Below are positions 35,318 to 48,500 of a stretch of 52,737 nucleotides of DNA, piece after piece (positions within the stretch are counted from its first letter, which is position 1; the number at the start of each line of letters is the position of its first letter). The notes under the pieces are model-generated. The model did no database searches. It had not been told where the DNA came from and worked only from the letters and a program-made list of their open reading frames with translations. The stretch is taken from positions 1-52,737 of the forward strand of contig JAEUBA010000135.1 in the NCBI GenBank assembly GCA_018257865.1. The letters run 5' to 3'. The translations under genes and the position numbers were made by a program. The DNA comes from Stereocaulon alpinum. Taxonomy: Eukaryota > Ascomycota > Lecanoromycetes > Lecanorales > Stereocaulaceae.

Positions 35318-36208
35318 GACAGCTCGACTAAACCCACCAGCCATGACCTCTCCTGGTCTATCCCCTTCGACATCGATTCCTCTCCCGATGCCTTGACCGA
35401 TTCATTCCTGAGCTCGCGCACCACAAACACAGCTGAAGAAGAGTCTATACCTCGCGAGATCATTGCGGAAGCAGTTCGCAGCACCCGCCTTCAGGCGGAG
35501 CTCGAGCGTCCTATCCGAATTGGTACCTTCAACGGTCAGCTCGCATTCCTGCTCTGCTTCAAGTTCTCCTTCCAGAGACTGTCTCATGGCTTTCTCAAGC
35601 GGATACAGATGGCGACTATTGGAATCACCTTTGACGACGCTCCAAGCGATCCCACTGCGCCCAGCAGAACCAATCCCAGCGTTGTCCGACATCATCCTAT
35701 AGAACACCAAGGAGCTGTATCTACTGGCACCGTTTCCTACCATAACGAGGTCAATGCTCAAGTGTCTTCCATTCCCAATGGCCCCGCAATCGGCACCAGC
35801 TTCTCAACGGATGTTAGCAGGCCTCGAGAAGGGCGACTGGTCGTACACGGTGTAACTTCAGGTCGACGAGCACGGAACAGGATTACTTGGACCGTTGAGG
35901 AAAACGATGTTCTGAAATCAGGCATGCCGAGAGAGATGAAGATGGCTCTCGTCGTTAATATGAAAGAAGAGCGACGCTTCTCCGCCCGTGTCACTGTCAC
36001 GGCACACTATGCATTCAATCGGGGGTTGATTGCGAGACTGATTCCAGCAATTGGAAAGAGCCACGATCCTTTATATTTCGACCCCACCGTGCTTCGAGAC
36101 ATAGCCCAAGATCAGACGCAGACGGGGCTAGACGGACGACCTATCGCAGAGAACGTTAACCTACTCGAAGGTTTTAATTTAAGCGAATATACTTCCTTTA
36201 TAGATTAG
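35318..36208 (+). CDS. Conserved-looking hypothetical protein, 5' end unresolved
   Basis: A frame of ~296 codons with consistent codon use ends at TAG 36206-36208. I recognise no family. The first third is acidic and Ser/Thr-rich (SIPFDIDSSPDALTDSFLSS). The rest is basic and strand-rich, for example GRLVVHGVTSGRRARNRITW and ARVTVTAHYAFNRGLIARLI. No ATG precedes the family-like sequence in this frame, so there is probably a short 5' exon that I could not place. A 41-nt segment at 35535-35575 starts GTCAGC and ends CAG, but removing it breaks the frame, so I treat it as coding. The last ~15 codons are AT-rich and lie at the edge of the RIPed block, so the C-terminus may have been altered. Confidence 0.6.
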   Translation, partial: DSSTKPTSHDLSWSIPFDIDSSPDALTDSFLSSRTTNTAEEESIPREIIAEAVRSTRLQAELERPIRIGTFNGQLAFLLCFKFSFQRLSHGFLKRIQMATIGITFDDAPSDPTAPSRTNPSVVRHHPIEHQGAVSTGTVSYHNEVNAQVSSIPNGPAIGTSFSTDVSRPREGRLVVHGVTSGRRARNRITWTVEENDVLKSGMPREMKMALVVNMKEERRFSARVTVTAHYAFNRGLIARLIPAIGKSHDPLYFDPTVLRDIAQDQTQTGLDGRPIAENVNLLEGFNLSEYTSFID

Positions 36209-36479
36209 TAAGAGATATAAAGAGGATATTATAGACTAGCTATTTATTACCTATTAGTTTATATATTTAGACGTTAATCTTATACTAGTTCTCTTTATCC
36301 TTAGTATAACGGGGGGTTTAACTCCTGCGGGTAAATTATATAGTATATTAAGTACTAAGAAGGTAATAGAAATAAATAGTCGTTAAAGTATCTTTAGCTA
36401 AGACTCCTCTCTATTATATAAGTTAAATATAAGGAGATAAAAAAATATTCTACTAAAGGAAAACCCTTCCTTATATATT
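36209..36479. repeat. AT-rich RIP-degraded DNA left of the gypsy element
   Basis: Abrupt change to TA-rich sequence directly after the hypothetical gene, with no open frame. It is either leakage of RIP beyond the gypsy element or an older repeat; I cannot assign it. Confidence 0.5.
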
Positions 36480-36753
36480 TGTTACGATCCTAATCCAGTA
36501 GGCCCTACTACTAGCATAGAGGTAGCGTATTGGTATAGAGATAGCTTAGTATACTAGTTAATACGGTTCCTAGATAGGGACTAGCGGCGAGCTAGCCTTA
36601 GGGGTATTTAGGCTTACGAGCTCACCAGCTCTTTCCTTTCTTTTTCGTCCTATTTTCTAGATACTAAGCGTAGCCTATTAGCTAAATCCTAATATAAGGT
36701 AGTTTTCTTTAAAGCTGCCTTCTCCTACGATTACCTTTAGGCGAGCTGTAATA
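36480..36753 (+). repeat. 5' LTR of the gypsy element
   Basis: 274 bp, begins TGTTACG; the end corresponds to CGTAACA but reads TGTAATA here. It differs from the 3' LTR at about 21 positions, all transitions. Confidence 0.9.
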
Positions 36754-39689
36754 TAAAATAGGACTATACCCCCTCTACTATAAAGCGTCGTATCTCACCC
36801 GTTCTTCTAGACTAAGGCTAAGCTTAGTAAGCTACCTATTAATAAAGAGTACTACCTACTTAATAAGCAGGTACCTACTAATTAGATAATTAGTATATCC
36901 TAGAGAAAGCTAGACTCCTATTTTTTCGAAACCCCTAACTACTTTCGTATTAATACCTATACTCGAAAAACTCTAATAATACGCGTACTACTATACTTAT
37001 ATACTACCTTATAAGAGTATACGCTAAAGCGTACCCCCTAACCGACTAAGATTCCCGTCTACCTTAAGGAGTTAATCCCTAATACCTATACCTTCCTCTT
37101 CTAACCCCGACGATCCTCTACTATTAATTAAGAATTCTAAACTAGAAGCCTTAGAGGACTTAAGCTTAGAAGATATCTTTAGGGACATTAAGAATAACCC
37201 TCCTACCGAAAATACTATTACTATTCCCCTATTAAGCAACGGGATAGCTAACTAAATACCTACCTTTACCCTAGCTTAGCAAGCTGTTATTACTACTATT
37301 ATCATAACGGCTTTAGTAGAATCCCGATCTTAGCAGGCTACCTATACTCTAACCCTACCTCTGAATAATCCCCGCTAATAAAGATCCCTTACTGCCGACC
37401 TCTAGCTATTAGCAGACTACTACCTTCCTAAGCCCGTACCTAGCGGGACTGCTATTAAACTATCGAAAATTAAATACCCTCGATCCTACTTTAGTAACTA
37501 TACGGGAGAAGTCGAATATAACGCGTAGAAGATAGATATAAAGATCTTTATAGAGGAATACCCTACTAATTTCTAAGACAAAGCTAAGTAAGTCTCTATA
37601 TACTATAAGTATACTATAAGAGAGGTAAAGACCCTAATCCTCTAATATATAGATCCAACCTACGCGTCCCCTATACGTAATACCGCTAACGTATTAAAAG
37701 TACTAGATTAGCGTTTCTTTAACTATAACTGCGTCTAGTCTGCTCATAGTATATACTATAAGCTTAAGATAGGATCTATAAACTATAATAATTTTCGGGT
37801 TAAGTTTACCTACCTAGCGACTACTAGAAAGATTAGTACTAAGCGTTAGTTTAAGGATCTATACGAAAAGATCTCCCCCGCCTTAAAGAGAAGTATCTAT
37901 ATAGAAAAGTATAAGATAGATAAGGACTACGGTACTTTAGATAAGTATCTCGCTATCTTAGATTAAGAGATACGGAATATCCGGTCTAAGGAGATAGCTT
38001 ATAAGCCTTAGATAGGAATAACCTTAAATCCTTATAGTATCCTTAAGATAAGGAGCTGGCGAGCTCCCTTACCTCCTCCTACCCCAGCTCCTTATATAGA
38101 TTATTAAGTCTCCTTTAGGAATACCGTTTCTCACCCTTATACCCCTTCTCTAGTACCGGTGGTACCAGTATCCCCTAAAACACCCGCTAACTTATTATAT
38201 AATAACTGCGGTAAAATTAGCTATTAGGTAAATAACTGCCCCTAAAGACGCAGCTAATAGGCTCTAAAGAAGAAAATCTCAGAGATTATTATTAGAGATA
38301 AGATAGAATTAGATAAGTTATCGGAAAACTCTTAGGCTATAGTAAAGTCTCTAGCTATAGTAGGAGCCCCGATCTATAGAAGGACTTATAATTTAACTTT
38401 TAGGTCCTTATTAGAGGCCGCTAGTTCCTAGTTAATATAAAGCTAGGATATAATAGATCCTTTATTTAAACCCTTATATACGTTGATAGTAGAGCTAATA
38501 TTTTCAGTATAATTAAAACCTCCCTTACCTTCGCCCTTTCTAAATCCCTTAGGATTCGCTTTATTAAGCTTCCTAAGCTAATCGTCCTAACTAGCTATAA
38601 CGGCTAAAGTAGCTCCCCTATTACAGTCGCTCTGCTTCTTATAATAATAATTAACTACTATCGTATTAATTTCCTATTCTTAGTTACTAACTTAGGCTAT
38701 ACCGACGTTCTTATTAGTTAGAAATTCTTAGAGCACTACGATCTTAAGCAGGTCTATATAAGAGGGAGGAATAGCCTTAAATAGCCTACTAATATAGCTA
38801 TTTAGCAGTACTTTAATAAAAGAGTACTCCTTTCGGTAGAACCGCCTAAGAAACTAATTTCCCTAGAGTACTAATAAGATACTAAGCGTTGGGACGCCCT
38901 CTTTAAGGTAGATAAGTATCGCTATAGCTAAGCTAGACTTACCTCTATCAACTTAAAGCTTTTAATAGATAGTTAGATTAATACCTTATCTAGAAGCGTA
39001 CTACCCTTTCTCTAGTCTACTTTAGTTTCTCCTCTTCGCTTAAGCTTACCTAATTTGTATAGCGGTAGGCCGTTAAGTTTTACGTAATACTTAGAGAGAT
39101 ACCTCGCTAAAATAGAGGACGCCCTCTAAGGGTTAAATATACTAGTTATATTAAGCCTAAAGATAATACTAGCTAAGGCTTAACGCCCTAGCTGCGGTAC
39201 TTATAGGGTAGATATTACCCTAATTTCCGCTATTATAATATTATATTTCTACCTTAGTAAGAGGTCTAGGAGGCCTCCTAATTCTAATACCTTTATCGCT
39301 TCTATATAGGACTTAGAACGCGAAATAAACCGCAGAGCGGACTAACGCTAGGAGCGTCTTTTTCTTAAGTTAGCCGTAGTTAATATAAGCCTCTCCCCTT
39401 AAGAAGTACTAGAGATTAAATACTAAGCTGACGAAGACTTAGTAAGGACTAAGCTTCCTCTATAATACTAGGAGTTCGCCCCCCTCTTCTCTTAAAGGGA
39501 CTCTAATATATTACCTAATAGAAGGCTAGGTATAGACTATAAAATTAAGCTTACTAGCCTAAATACCTTAATATTTAAGCTATTATAAAAGATAACTAAT
39601 AAGTAACTCTTAGAGGCTAAACGCTATATAATAGACTACCTCTATAAGGGATTTATTAAGCTGTTAAATATACTATATACGGCTCTAAT

Positions 39690-40720
39690 ACTCTTCGCTA
39701 GAAAGGAGGATAGCAGCTTACGCTTCTATATTAATTTCTAAAAGCTTAATAACCTAACTAAGAAGGATCTATACCTACTCCCTCTAATTAATAAGATAAT
39801 AGCCCGAATCTATAAGGCTAAGATCTTTATAAAGATCGACGTCTAATAGGCGTTCTATTAGATAAGGATCTACTAAGACTTAGAGGACCTCGTTAGTTTC
39901 CGCAGTTGATACGGTACCTTTAAGTATAAGGTAATACCATTTAGGTTAACGAATACCCTAGTAACCTTCTAGTATTTTATTAATAATATCCTAATAGAAT
40001 ACCTTAACGATTTCTACTTAGTATATATAGACGATATCCTAATTTACTCTAAGTCTACCGCGGAGTATAAGATCTACGTTAAGAAGGTTATAGCTATCCT
40101 ATAGGCTAACGGCCTGCAAGCGGATATTAAGAAGAGCGAGTTTAGTATTATAAAGACTAAGTTCCTCAGCTTCGTCGTTAGAGTTAATAGTATAGAGGTA
40201 AATCCGAAGAAGGTCGCCGTTATTAAGACCTAGCAGTATATAAGTAATGTATAAGGTATCTAGAGCTACCTAGGCTTCTATAATTTCTATCGAAGGTTTA
40301 TTTAAGGGTATAGCCGGATTACTACTCCGCTCGTCCGCCTAATAGTAAAGGATACGCCCTTCTAATTTAATAATACCTATTACTAAGCTTAGGACTCTCT
40401 CTACTAAGCACTCCTCTCTACCCCTATCCTTAAGTATTATAATCCTTATAAGGAAACCCGCCTTAAGACGGATTCCTCAGACGGGGTAGTCGCTAGTATC
40501 TTATTATAGAAATATAAGGATAGCCTCTTCTACCTAGTAGGATACTTCTTAAAGATAATAGGGGATACGGAGTTAAATTATCCGATCTATAATAAGGAGC
40601 TTCTTACGATCTTCCGCTCCTTCTAGCAGTATACGCCGGAGCTTCTTAGAGTATAGAAGTTAGTCTACGTATATACTAATTATAAGGCTTTAGAATACTT
40701 TATAACTACTAAAGACCTTA
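39690..40720 (+). pseudogene. Gypsy reverse transcriptase and RNase H, decayed
   Basis: RT text reads IFIKIDV with two stops where the family has Arg/Gln, then YGTFKYKVIPF and LVYIDDILIYSK. RNase H begins at about 40470 with TDSSDGVVASIL and continues through LNYPIYNKELL to YKALEYF. The catalytic Asp pair is intact, but stops interrupt the frame, so there is no product. Described as a relic only. Confidence 0.88.
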
Positions 40721-41585
40721 CCGCCTACTAAGCTCGCTGGGCTAAGTTCTTTACCAACTTCCACTTTATAATTATATACCGTATAGGCGTTACGAATACT
40801 ATAGTAGATACTCTATCCCGCAGGGAGTAAGATATTACGCCCCTAGAAGCACGCAAACGCGCGATCCGGAGCTAGTAGCTCCTCCTAAATAAGAAGGTTA
40901 ACCCTTAGATACTAGAAGAAGTCGCTATCTCCTCCCTTCTCACCTACTTAGACTGCGACTTAGTCTAAGCTGTAGAGAAAGTCGAGCTATTACCCGTAGC
41001 TGCGCTAACGGACCCTAAAGAGCTAGAAGAATTCCTAGAAGGCGAAGCGCCTAATCCCGCTTCAGCGAACGTATACAATATTAAGGGCTATAATATTATT
41101 AACTAGGTAATCGATACTAATAAGAACTCGCCTAAGCTAAAGCCCTTATATAAGTAAGCCTATAATAACTACCTCGAATACGACCTAGACTATAGTAAGC
41201 TATACTTCTAAGGTAGGCTTAAGGTACTAATAGAGCTACCGGAGCTACGGACGTTACTAATCCGCTATATATACGCCTAGCCAGCTGTCGCGTATATAGG
41301 GATTAGTAAAGTTAATATAATCCTATCCAGATAATACTACTAGAGGAATATTAGAAACGATATAGCGTAGTATATCGCTAATTACAGCTATACCCGTATA
41401 AAGGCTCGTAAAGATAAGACTCTAAGCTTCCTAAAGCCCCTAGAAATCCCAGCCCGTCTATATTAGTACTTAATAATAGACTTTATTAAGCTACCGCTAG
41501 ATAAGGCTAGCTACGACTTTACTTTTATAGTTATAGACCGACTATTAAAGAAATCTCTCTTAGTACTATACTATAAAACTATTAT

Positions 41586-42768
41586 TGATTGGTTTATACG
41601 CCTATTCTAGTATCTATATATACTAATAAGGGTGTTCTATTACATTATTTATGAAACCAGTAGATAGTACACATAGTGTGCCTTTCCTAGCCGTAAGAGA
41701 AACCATAGTATAGTGCCTAGATAAAAACTCCCGCTTATCCTTAATAATATAATTACTTTTGGTCTAGGGATCACACCCTAGGCCTCCTTAACACCGGTAA
41801 CTCTTAACTATATTCTTTAATATTATACCGAGCGCTCTATAATATTGTTTCTAATACTAACTGTAATATACGCCCTTCGCACTATACTCAGCTCTTAAGG
41901 ACCCTGCTGTATTCTTCTATATCCTTCGACTTTATTATAGCGCTAAGTGCCCTATAACTTTCTTTAACCTTTACTATATCGATACGGGGGGGGGGGAGGA
42001 GGGGGTGTATAGCCGTCCCGTAAGGGTTCGAGTTATTAGCGCTGATTAGTAGTATTTATTAATATCCGTAGTAGTACCGGATTTAGCTATTCGGTGGTTT
42101 ACTGGTTAAGGATACGAGAAAGGGGGGAAGTTATATACACCGCCTAGGAGGCCTATACTTATATAAAGAATCGGATAGTATAATATCCCGCTGGTCGTAT
42201 TAGATAGTACTTACTTCTATCCTTATATACTTTACTTCAGGGGGGAGCTAACCCTTCAGCTTATAATTATAGTTATACGGCGCCGCTTATACTAAAGGCT
42301 CGCCTAGCTACTTAGATAGGGGCCGTCCTTTTCTAAAATACGCCTTCTAATTTATAACCTAGTATATCCTTCTCTTAGTCCTATATACCTATAACCCCAG
42401 CCTTCCCCTAGGATAGACTATACGTTAGTCTTAACTAGTAGATACGTATTAAGCGCACGTAGATATTAGATTTTTTAAATTAACGGCTAGGTAGGTATTA
42501 CCTATACTCTTTACTTATTAGGCTGAGATACTATACCCGATATCAATTCTTGCTATCTAATCTCGATCGTAGGGGAGGTATAATAGTCGTAGTAGAGTTA
42601 GGGTAGGTGTTATCGCATTACCCGAAAAACTCTATACGGAGTTCTCAGCAACTACGCGACGTCTTAATATCGTTCAACCTGTAATATATTAGGAGAGATA
42701 TCTCAGCTCTGAATAGGTATTTAGGTTCGTAGCCAGCACCGCGTACAGGTATATCTCTATCGCTAGCC
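41586..42768. mobile_element. Nested ~1.18-kb insertion inside the gypsy integrase
   Basis: The RVE integrase reading is interrupted here and resumes after 42781. The 13-mer ATAAAACTATTAT occurs at 41573-41585 and again at 42769-42781, as a target duplication would. No open frame and no obvious terminal inverted repeat. Internal G runs at about 41986-42005 and 42121-42127. The last 384 bp match window positions 1-385. A 13-bp duplication without inverted ends would suit a non-LTR or SINE-like element, but no poly(A) end is visible, so the class stays open. Confidence 0.65.
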
Positions 42769-43840
42769 ATAAAACTATTATAGTAAAGGGAATAGCTGAA
42801 TTATTCCTTATTTACTAAACCCGCTACTAAGGTATACCCGACTCTATTATATTAGATTAAGGGGTATAGTTTATATTAACCTTCTAGAAGGAGTACTGCT
42901 ATATCCTAGGTACTAAGGTAAAGCTAACGATATCCTATAATCCTAATATCGACGGCCAAACAGAGATTATAAATTAGTATATAAAGCAGCGCCTTCGGCC
43001 TTTCTATATATACTACTAGGACAACTGGAGCTAGATACTACTAATTATAGATCTAACCCAGCTAACCCTACTATACGAATCTCTAGGTATTACGCCCTTC
43101 TAGCTATTAAACGGGTATAAGCTATATACCTCCTAGGACCTCCGTAATCCCGATCCCCCCGCTACCGCCTTAGAGAAGCTAAATTATAAGGACGCTATAT
43201 AAGTTACCTTATATATAGAAAATGCTATACGATTTGTATACTCCTCCTTATAGTCGTAGTAGGATAAGATAAGACGAATAGCTAACCGTAAGCGTCGCGA
43301 GGTAGACTAGGATATTAGAGATCTAGTACTAGTAGATACCCGGAACTAGAAAATAGATCGGCCCTCCCGTAAGCTCTCTAATAGCTAGTACGGTCTAGTT
43401 AAGGTCTTAGAAAAGATTAGCGAAAGCTGGAAAGTAGAACTCCTATAGGACTAGATAATCTAGCTAGTATTCTACTCCTACTCCCTCCGCAAGTATCCCA
43501 ATAATCCCCTACTAGGATAGTAACGCCCTAACCTAGCCCTAATATAACTTCTACCGGAGTAAGACGAGTAGGAATTAGAGGAGATACTAGGCTCTAAGCT
43601 AGTTAGCTCTACCTTAAAGTATCGGATTAAGTAAAGAGGTGCTAATAAAGACCTAGAATAGTATCCCTACTCTGATATAATAACGGCGCCTTATGTATTA
43701 AGGGCCTTCTACCTACGGTACCCTAATACGAAGGGCCCTCCGCGAGCACTCCCTGCCTAGCTGAAGGCCTATAATAATAGAATTAATAACTATACCTACC
43801 TTAACGACAATCGCCTAATAACTGCAACTGCGCGGACGCA

Positions 43841-43859
43841 GTTTTTTAGAGGGGGGGGG
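43841..43859 (+). other. Polypurine tract of the gypsy element
   Basis: A purine run (AGAGGGGGGGGG) a few bases before the 3' LTR, the expected primer site for plus-strand DNA synthesis. Confidence 0.7.
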
Positions 43860-43862
43860 TAG

Positions 43863-44136
43863 TATTATAATCCTAATCTAGTAGGCCCTACTACTAGTAT
43901 AGAGGTAGTATATTAGTATAGAGATAGCTTAGTATACTAGTTAATACGGTTCTTAGATAGGGACTAGCGGCGAGCTAGCCCTAGGGGTATTTAGGCTTAT
44001 AAGCTTACTAGCTCTTTCCTTTCTTCTTCGTCCTATTTTCTAGATACTAAGCGTAGCCTATTAGCTAAATCCTAATATAAGGTAGTTTTCTTCAAAGCTG
44101 CCTTCTCCTGCGATCACCTCTAGGCGAGCCGTAACA
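43863..44136 (+). repeat. 3' LTR of the gypsy element
   Basis: 274 bp; begins TATTATA (mutated TGTTACG) and ends in the unmutated CGTAACA. Same length as the 5' LTR. Confidence 0.9.
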
Positions 44137-44400
44137 AAAACTATAGAAAGAGTAAAATATAAAGAAGTAATAGAAGAAGTAGTAATAGTATAACCTAATA
44201 TAATATAATAGAAGTAGAACTCGGTATATAACCCGATAAGATCTAATCTAATATAGTATAATCTAAGATATAACCTGATATAGTATAACCTAATATAGAA
44301 TAACTTAGAATATAACCTGATATAGTAGAACCTGATATAGAATAACCTGAGTATAGTAGAACCTAATAAGGTATAACCCTATTACTAATTCTAAGCTAAA
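44137..44400. repeat. Degenerate minisatellite of TATAACCTGATATAG type
   Basis: About a dozen imperfect units around TATAACCTGATATAGTA lie between about 44200 and 44390. Similar units reappear at 50140-50200 on the far side of the helicase relic. Confidence 0.65.
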
Positions 44401-44689
44401 CTTAACTTAAGTTCAGCTCAAACCCTATATAAATTTTAGTACCGGTCTAGCAAAATTAAATTAAGTTTAGCTCAGACTTTAAATTAAGTTCTTACTAGAT
44501 TTAGTAGTAATCTTTTAGAAAAAAAAATATAGGAAATATTCGCCCCGGCGAGCTCTACAATTTATAGGTCTAATATATATAATTTAGATATATTAATAAA
44601 AAGTTATTAGTATTATAAGAAAGTCGGATTCTAATATTCCTAACCTTAATTCTAGTAGTCGATCTCCTAAGCCAGATTTTCCACCTTCT

Positions 44690-45025
44690 TCCTCAAACCT
44701 GAATATTATTATGAAATTATATAAGATATATAGTCTTATAGCTAAAGAGGAGGGCTTTCTAACGTACTAAAAATTATAAAATTCGGTCGGGGGGTTACTA
44801 AGAAACTAGGGTTATAAGTAGAGCGCTTTTCTTACCCGCAGTTATTCCCTTAGGCCTAGATATTAACCTTCTTCCTCCAACTTAAATAATATTATAAAAT
44901 TATAAAAAATATATAGGCTGATAGAGAAAGAGAAGGGCTTTCTAACGTACTAAAAATTATAAAATTCGGTAGGATAGTTGCGGAGAAGTTAGGGCTATAA
45001 GTAAGAACCGCTCCTTACTTAGAGT
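44690..45025. repeat. Two direct repeats, 183-bp spacing, AT-rich
   Basis: A 37-bp string beginning AGGGCTTTCTAACGTAC is identical at 44751 and 44934. The flanks (TTCCTC upstream, GGGTTATAAGTA or GGGCTATAAGTA downstream) also match. This is a decayed tandem duplication with no coding capacity. Confidence 0.75.
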
Positions 45026-45589
45026 TAGAAGCGTATAATACCTTCTACTAGTAACCACCTATTACTAATAAGTAATAGTTATAGATTATATTATTTATCT
45101 TTCGGGTTAATTAATATAGATAGGACTAGTATAGTCTAGAATCTATAGAGACCTCTAGGATTTAATACTTAGTTACTTAGGAAGTATACTTAATCTAAAC
45201 CCTATACCCTACTACCCTGCTACCCCGCTACTTTATAAAACCCTGCTACTCTTAGAGGATATTTTCTTAATATTTTTAAATTATATAAGAGTTCTCTCTT
45301 CCCTCTTCTTCCTTACTTCTTCTCTATTACTTTACTATCTACTTTTACTATAGAGAAGCTTTTTAACTAAGTATTTACTTACCTTAGTAAATATAACGTT
45401 CTTATTTATAAAACTTACTCCTACGCTATTAAAACCACCGCTTTATAAGGCTACCTTAATCGACTATACTAGGATATATCTTTAGATAATTAAAATTAGC
45501 TAGCTATATATAGCTTAGCCCTTTATACCGACTTAGTTATCTATCCTACTCTAACTATTCTACTGATTCCCTACCTACCGGTTTTCTCT

Positions 45590-48500
45590 TCGAGCTATAA
45601 ATGTCTCGCTACTAGTACCGACTAGTCGACTCCCTATAACTAGATATATACCGATATTCGACCCCTATATCGGCACCTAAAAGCTACTTATAGCTGGAAG
45701 AATCCTTAAAAACCTAAGTAGTAGTTTTCTACTACTACTGATACTGCTACTAGTCGACTATAGAAATCTAATATTTATTGCTAATAATTCTTTACTGCTA
45801 GTCCGGATTAATAATATTTCGAGGTTCTAAATCCTACGGAAGACCTGAATAGGCCTAGCTCGCTGAATTAAGCTTAAATATTCGAGTTAGGGTTATAGTA
45901 GCTAGATATCTAACTTAGGGAAGCTACTAAAGCTACTAATAACTAAATTTAGTCTAGTCCTAGTTAACTTAAGCCGAACGCCTAGCTAGACTATACCGGT
46001 TAGGTGAAATACCTTAGTAAATTCGAAAAACCGATAATTTAGGCTTAGATTACCCTTCCTTATACTAAAAACCCTACTAAAGATAATATTATCCTTAGCA
46101 CTATTATTATAGCTACTAAACGTCTAATTTCTTAAGCTTAGTAGACTAGTCGACGCGAGGTTATTAGGCTAGCTTCCTTAGAATACGTAAATTAAAAAGA
46201 AACCGGTAAGCTTTCTAACTAGAAACCGCTTAACAGTCAGCTATTACTAGCTACTATTAACTAATATACTACTACCTAGATTTAAATTATTACCTATATT
46301 CTAAGGACCTAGACGCTGGAGCTTAAGGATCGGCTAGAGTATCGACTATCTTTAAGATAGTAGGACTTTCTTTAGAAACTAGTATCTAAAGTATCTTAAT
46401 TTCTTAATAGGTAAGTTATATTTTCTTAGAAGTTAGTATTACTCTTTACTAATATATCTTATAGTAAAATACCTAAGAACTCTAATAACTTAGATAATAC
46501 TAAGACTCCTATATATAATATTTAATTCTAAGACCTACTATTAGACTTCCTAATAAGCCTTCTTAATAACTACTTTACTAATACCGAATATTTAAGCCCC
46601 CTTATTAGTAGGTTAGCTATTCTCAGCCTTACTAAGTAAGATACTTAGCGAACGGTAAAGGAATATACTTCTATCCTTAGTAGTATTATTACTACTAGTT
46701 AGTTTCTTATTCTCTAAAAAGCCTATAATACTTATAATTAGCTAAAGAAGATATATCTAAAACCGAAAGACCCCTAGGCGAAATCCTATTAGGAAGTTAC
46801 TAAGGAGTATACTTAGAAATAGCTTACCCTAACGGAATTTAATAGTCTACTAACTCCGTTTAACTAGATATCGAAGCTTAGATTATACGGACTTACTATT
46901 TAATATAATACCTTAAAAGTTAGCTTCTTAGACTAGATAGGCGATAAGCTATTCTACGAAGATATCTTAATAGCTATTAATTAACTGCGGGAATTCGTTT
47001 AGGATATTACTACTGAGGCCTAATCTATACTTTTTAAGGATTTATTACTACTTAACTCTAATAATCTAAGGGAATTACCTACTATTCAGCTCGAAAACCT
47101 AGTAGATAATCCTTGAAATAACGAAATCGACTAGTTTTTCTTAGAAGACTAATGAAATACCCAGCTATTTAATGCTACTAAGTAGCTATATAGTCGAATT
47201 CTCTGAAATAAAGCCTTCTTAAGTTAATTTCTTTAGGAATACTACTAAGGTTTAGCGAATATTATCTAGAATACTACTTAGATTAATACTTACTTTCTAA
47301 AAATTCGGCGATTTAAGGATCTACTGCTACTCCTCTTTCACCTTACCGGCGGTAGCCCTGCTAGGAGCCCTGAGCTTCTTAGTATTCGCTATAAGAATAG
47401 TGAATACGGTAGTCTTCAAGGATTATTCCTAGAAAAAGGGCTAATTACCTTCGTTACCGGCTACTATAAAGGCTATTCGATATCAGTAAAGCCGAAAATT
47501 ATCTATTAATATCTACTAGGAGAGGTATCCGAGCTCGTTATCTACTATCTATAGCTGGTAATCCTATTTAAGACGAATATTCGACTACTTCTTAATAAAA
47601 ATTTAACCCTAGCTGATTCTAGCTATTTTCTATAGCCTGAAAAAGTTAGTAATCCTACCTAAGACCTTCCTAGTCCTATTTGGAAGAGACCTTAACGTTA
47701 GACTACCCTAGAATTTAATAAGGATTTAGAGGAGATTAATTCTAACTTAGAAGTTCCCTTTTAGAAATAGTATAATACCTAGACGCCTACTTAGATTAGT
47801 TAACTTTTACTTCGCGAATTTTTAGGTTAATTAGGGTCGAATATTTCCCTTTTAAAGTAAAGATATATTATTATTACTATTCTTTAAAAATACCTTAAAG
47901 ATTCGACTCTAACCTCGCTTATCTCAAAAGATCTTAACCTAGAAGCCGAATTTAATATTAATATAGAGGATAATATTAAGGACCTCTAAGCTAGCTATAT
48001 TACTAGTACCGCTGGTAATATCTACGCTTAAAACACTACCGAATTACTAGGGCAGACCGAAGATCGACGTACGAAATTCTACTAACTTAGTACTTAGCTC
48101 TACTAATTCTATCTATATAAGAGTACTCTTTCTTAGTAAGATACTACTATATCTATAGAGAAAAATTAAGCGAGGCACGAAATTCTATAGTAGAAGTAAC
48201 TCTAAAAAATCGACTTACTTACTAAGTTTTAAAGATATTTCGGGCCTAATAAAAGCTTTTGAGGTCTTTAGGAGCCTACTTTATAAGCTATATTATCTAG
48301 TATTAGTCCTATACTAGTAATTATAGCTACTAGACGTAGGAAGAGTCTACTATTCCTTCTACCCGCTTTAATATTATCCTTAGATTAACTTACTATCGTT
48401 ATAGTTCCTCTTCTCTCACTTTAAGGAGACCTAAAATACTAAGCTGAGGAGCTAGGGTTATAAGTTACTATTTAGGACGCTAATACTACCTCAGCCCTTA

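Larger units (their letters stand above)
36480..44136 (+). mobile_element. Ty3/gypsy chromovirus, full length, RIP-inactivated, with a nested insertion
   Basis: 274-bp LTRs at both ends, polypurine tract before the 3' LTR, and domains in the order gag, protease, RT, RNase H, integrase, chromodomain. Visible landmarks: a gag knuckle remnant (about 38197-38241), the protease DS-A-NI motif (38479-38502), RT with YIDD at 40024-40035, RNase H TDSSDG (about 40470), an RVE integrase core (41460-41585, resuming at 42782) and a chromodomain with LKYRIK at 43556-43760. Many stops arise from CAG, CAA and CGA codons changed by C-to-T. Without the nested insert it is ~6.46 kb. No clear target duplication remains (ATATT on the left, AAAAC on the right). 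Confidence 0.92.

Noticed and set aside
41571..41640. Continuation of the integrase reading past 41586
   Set aside because: A few residues look compatible, but the DNA does not align with the downstream integrase segment, and the exact 13-mer duplication explains the break better.
42724..42734. GGTTCGTAGCC as a Pol III B box of a SINE
   Set aside because: It is only 34 bases from the element's right end, with no matching A box at the usual distance.
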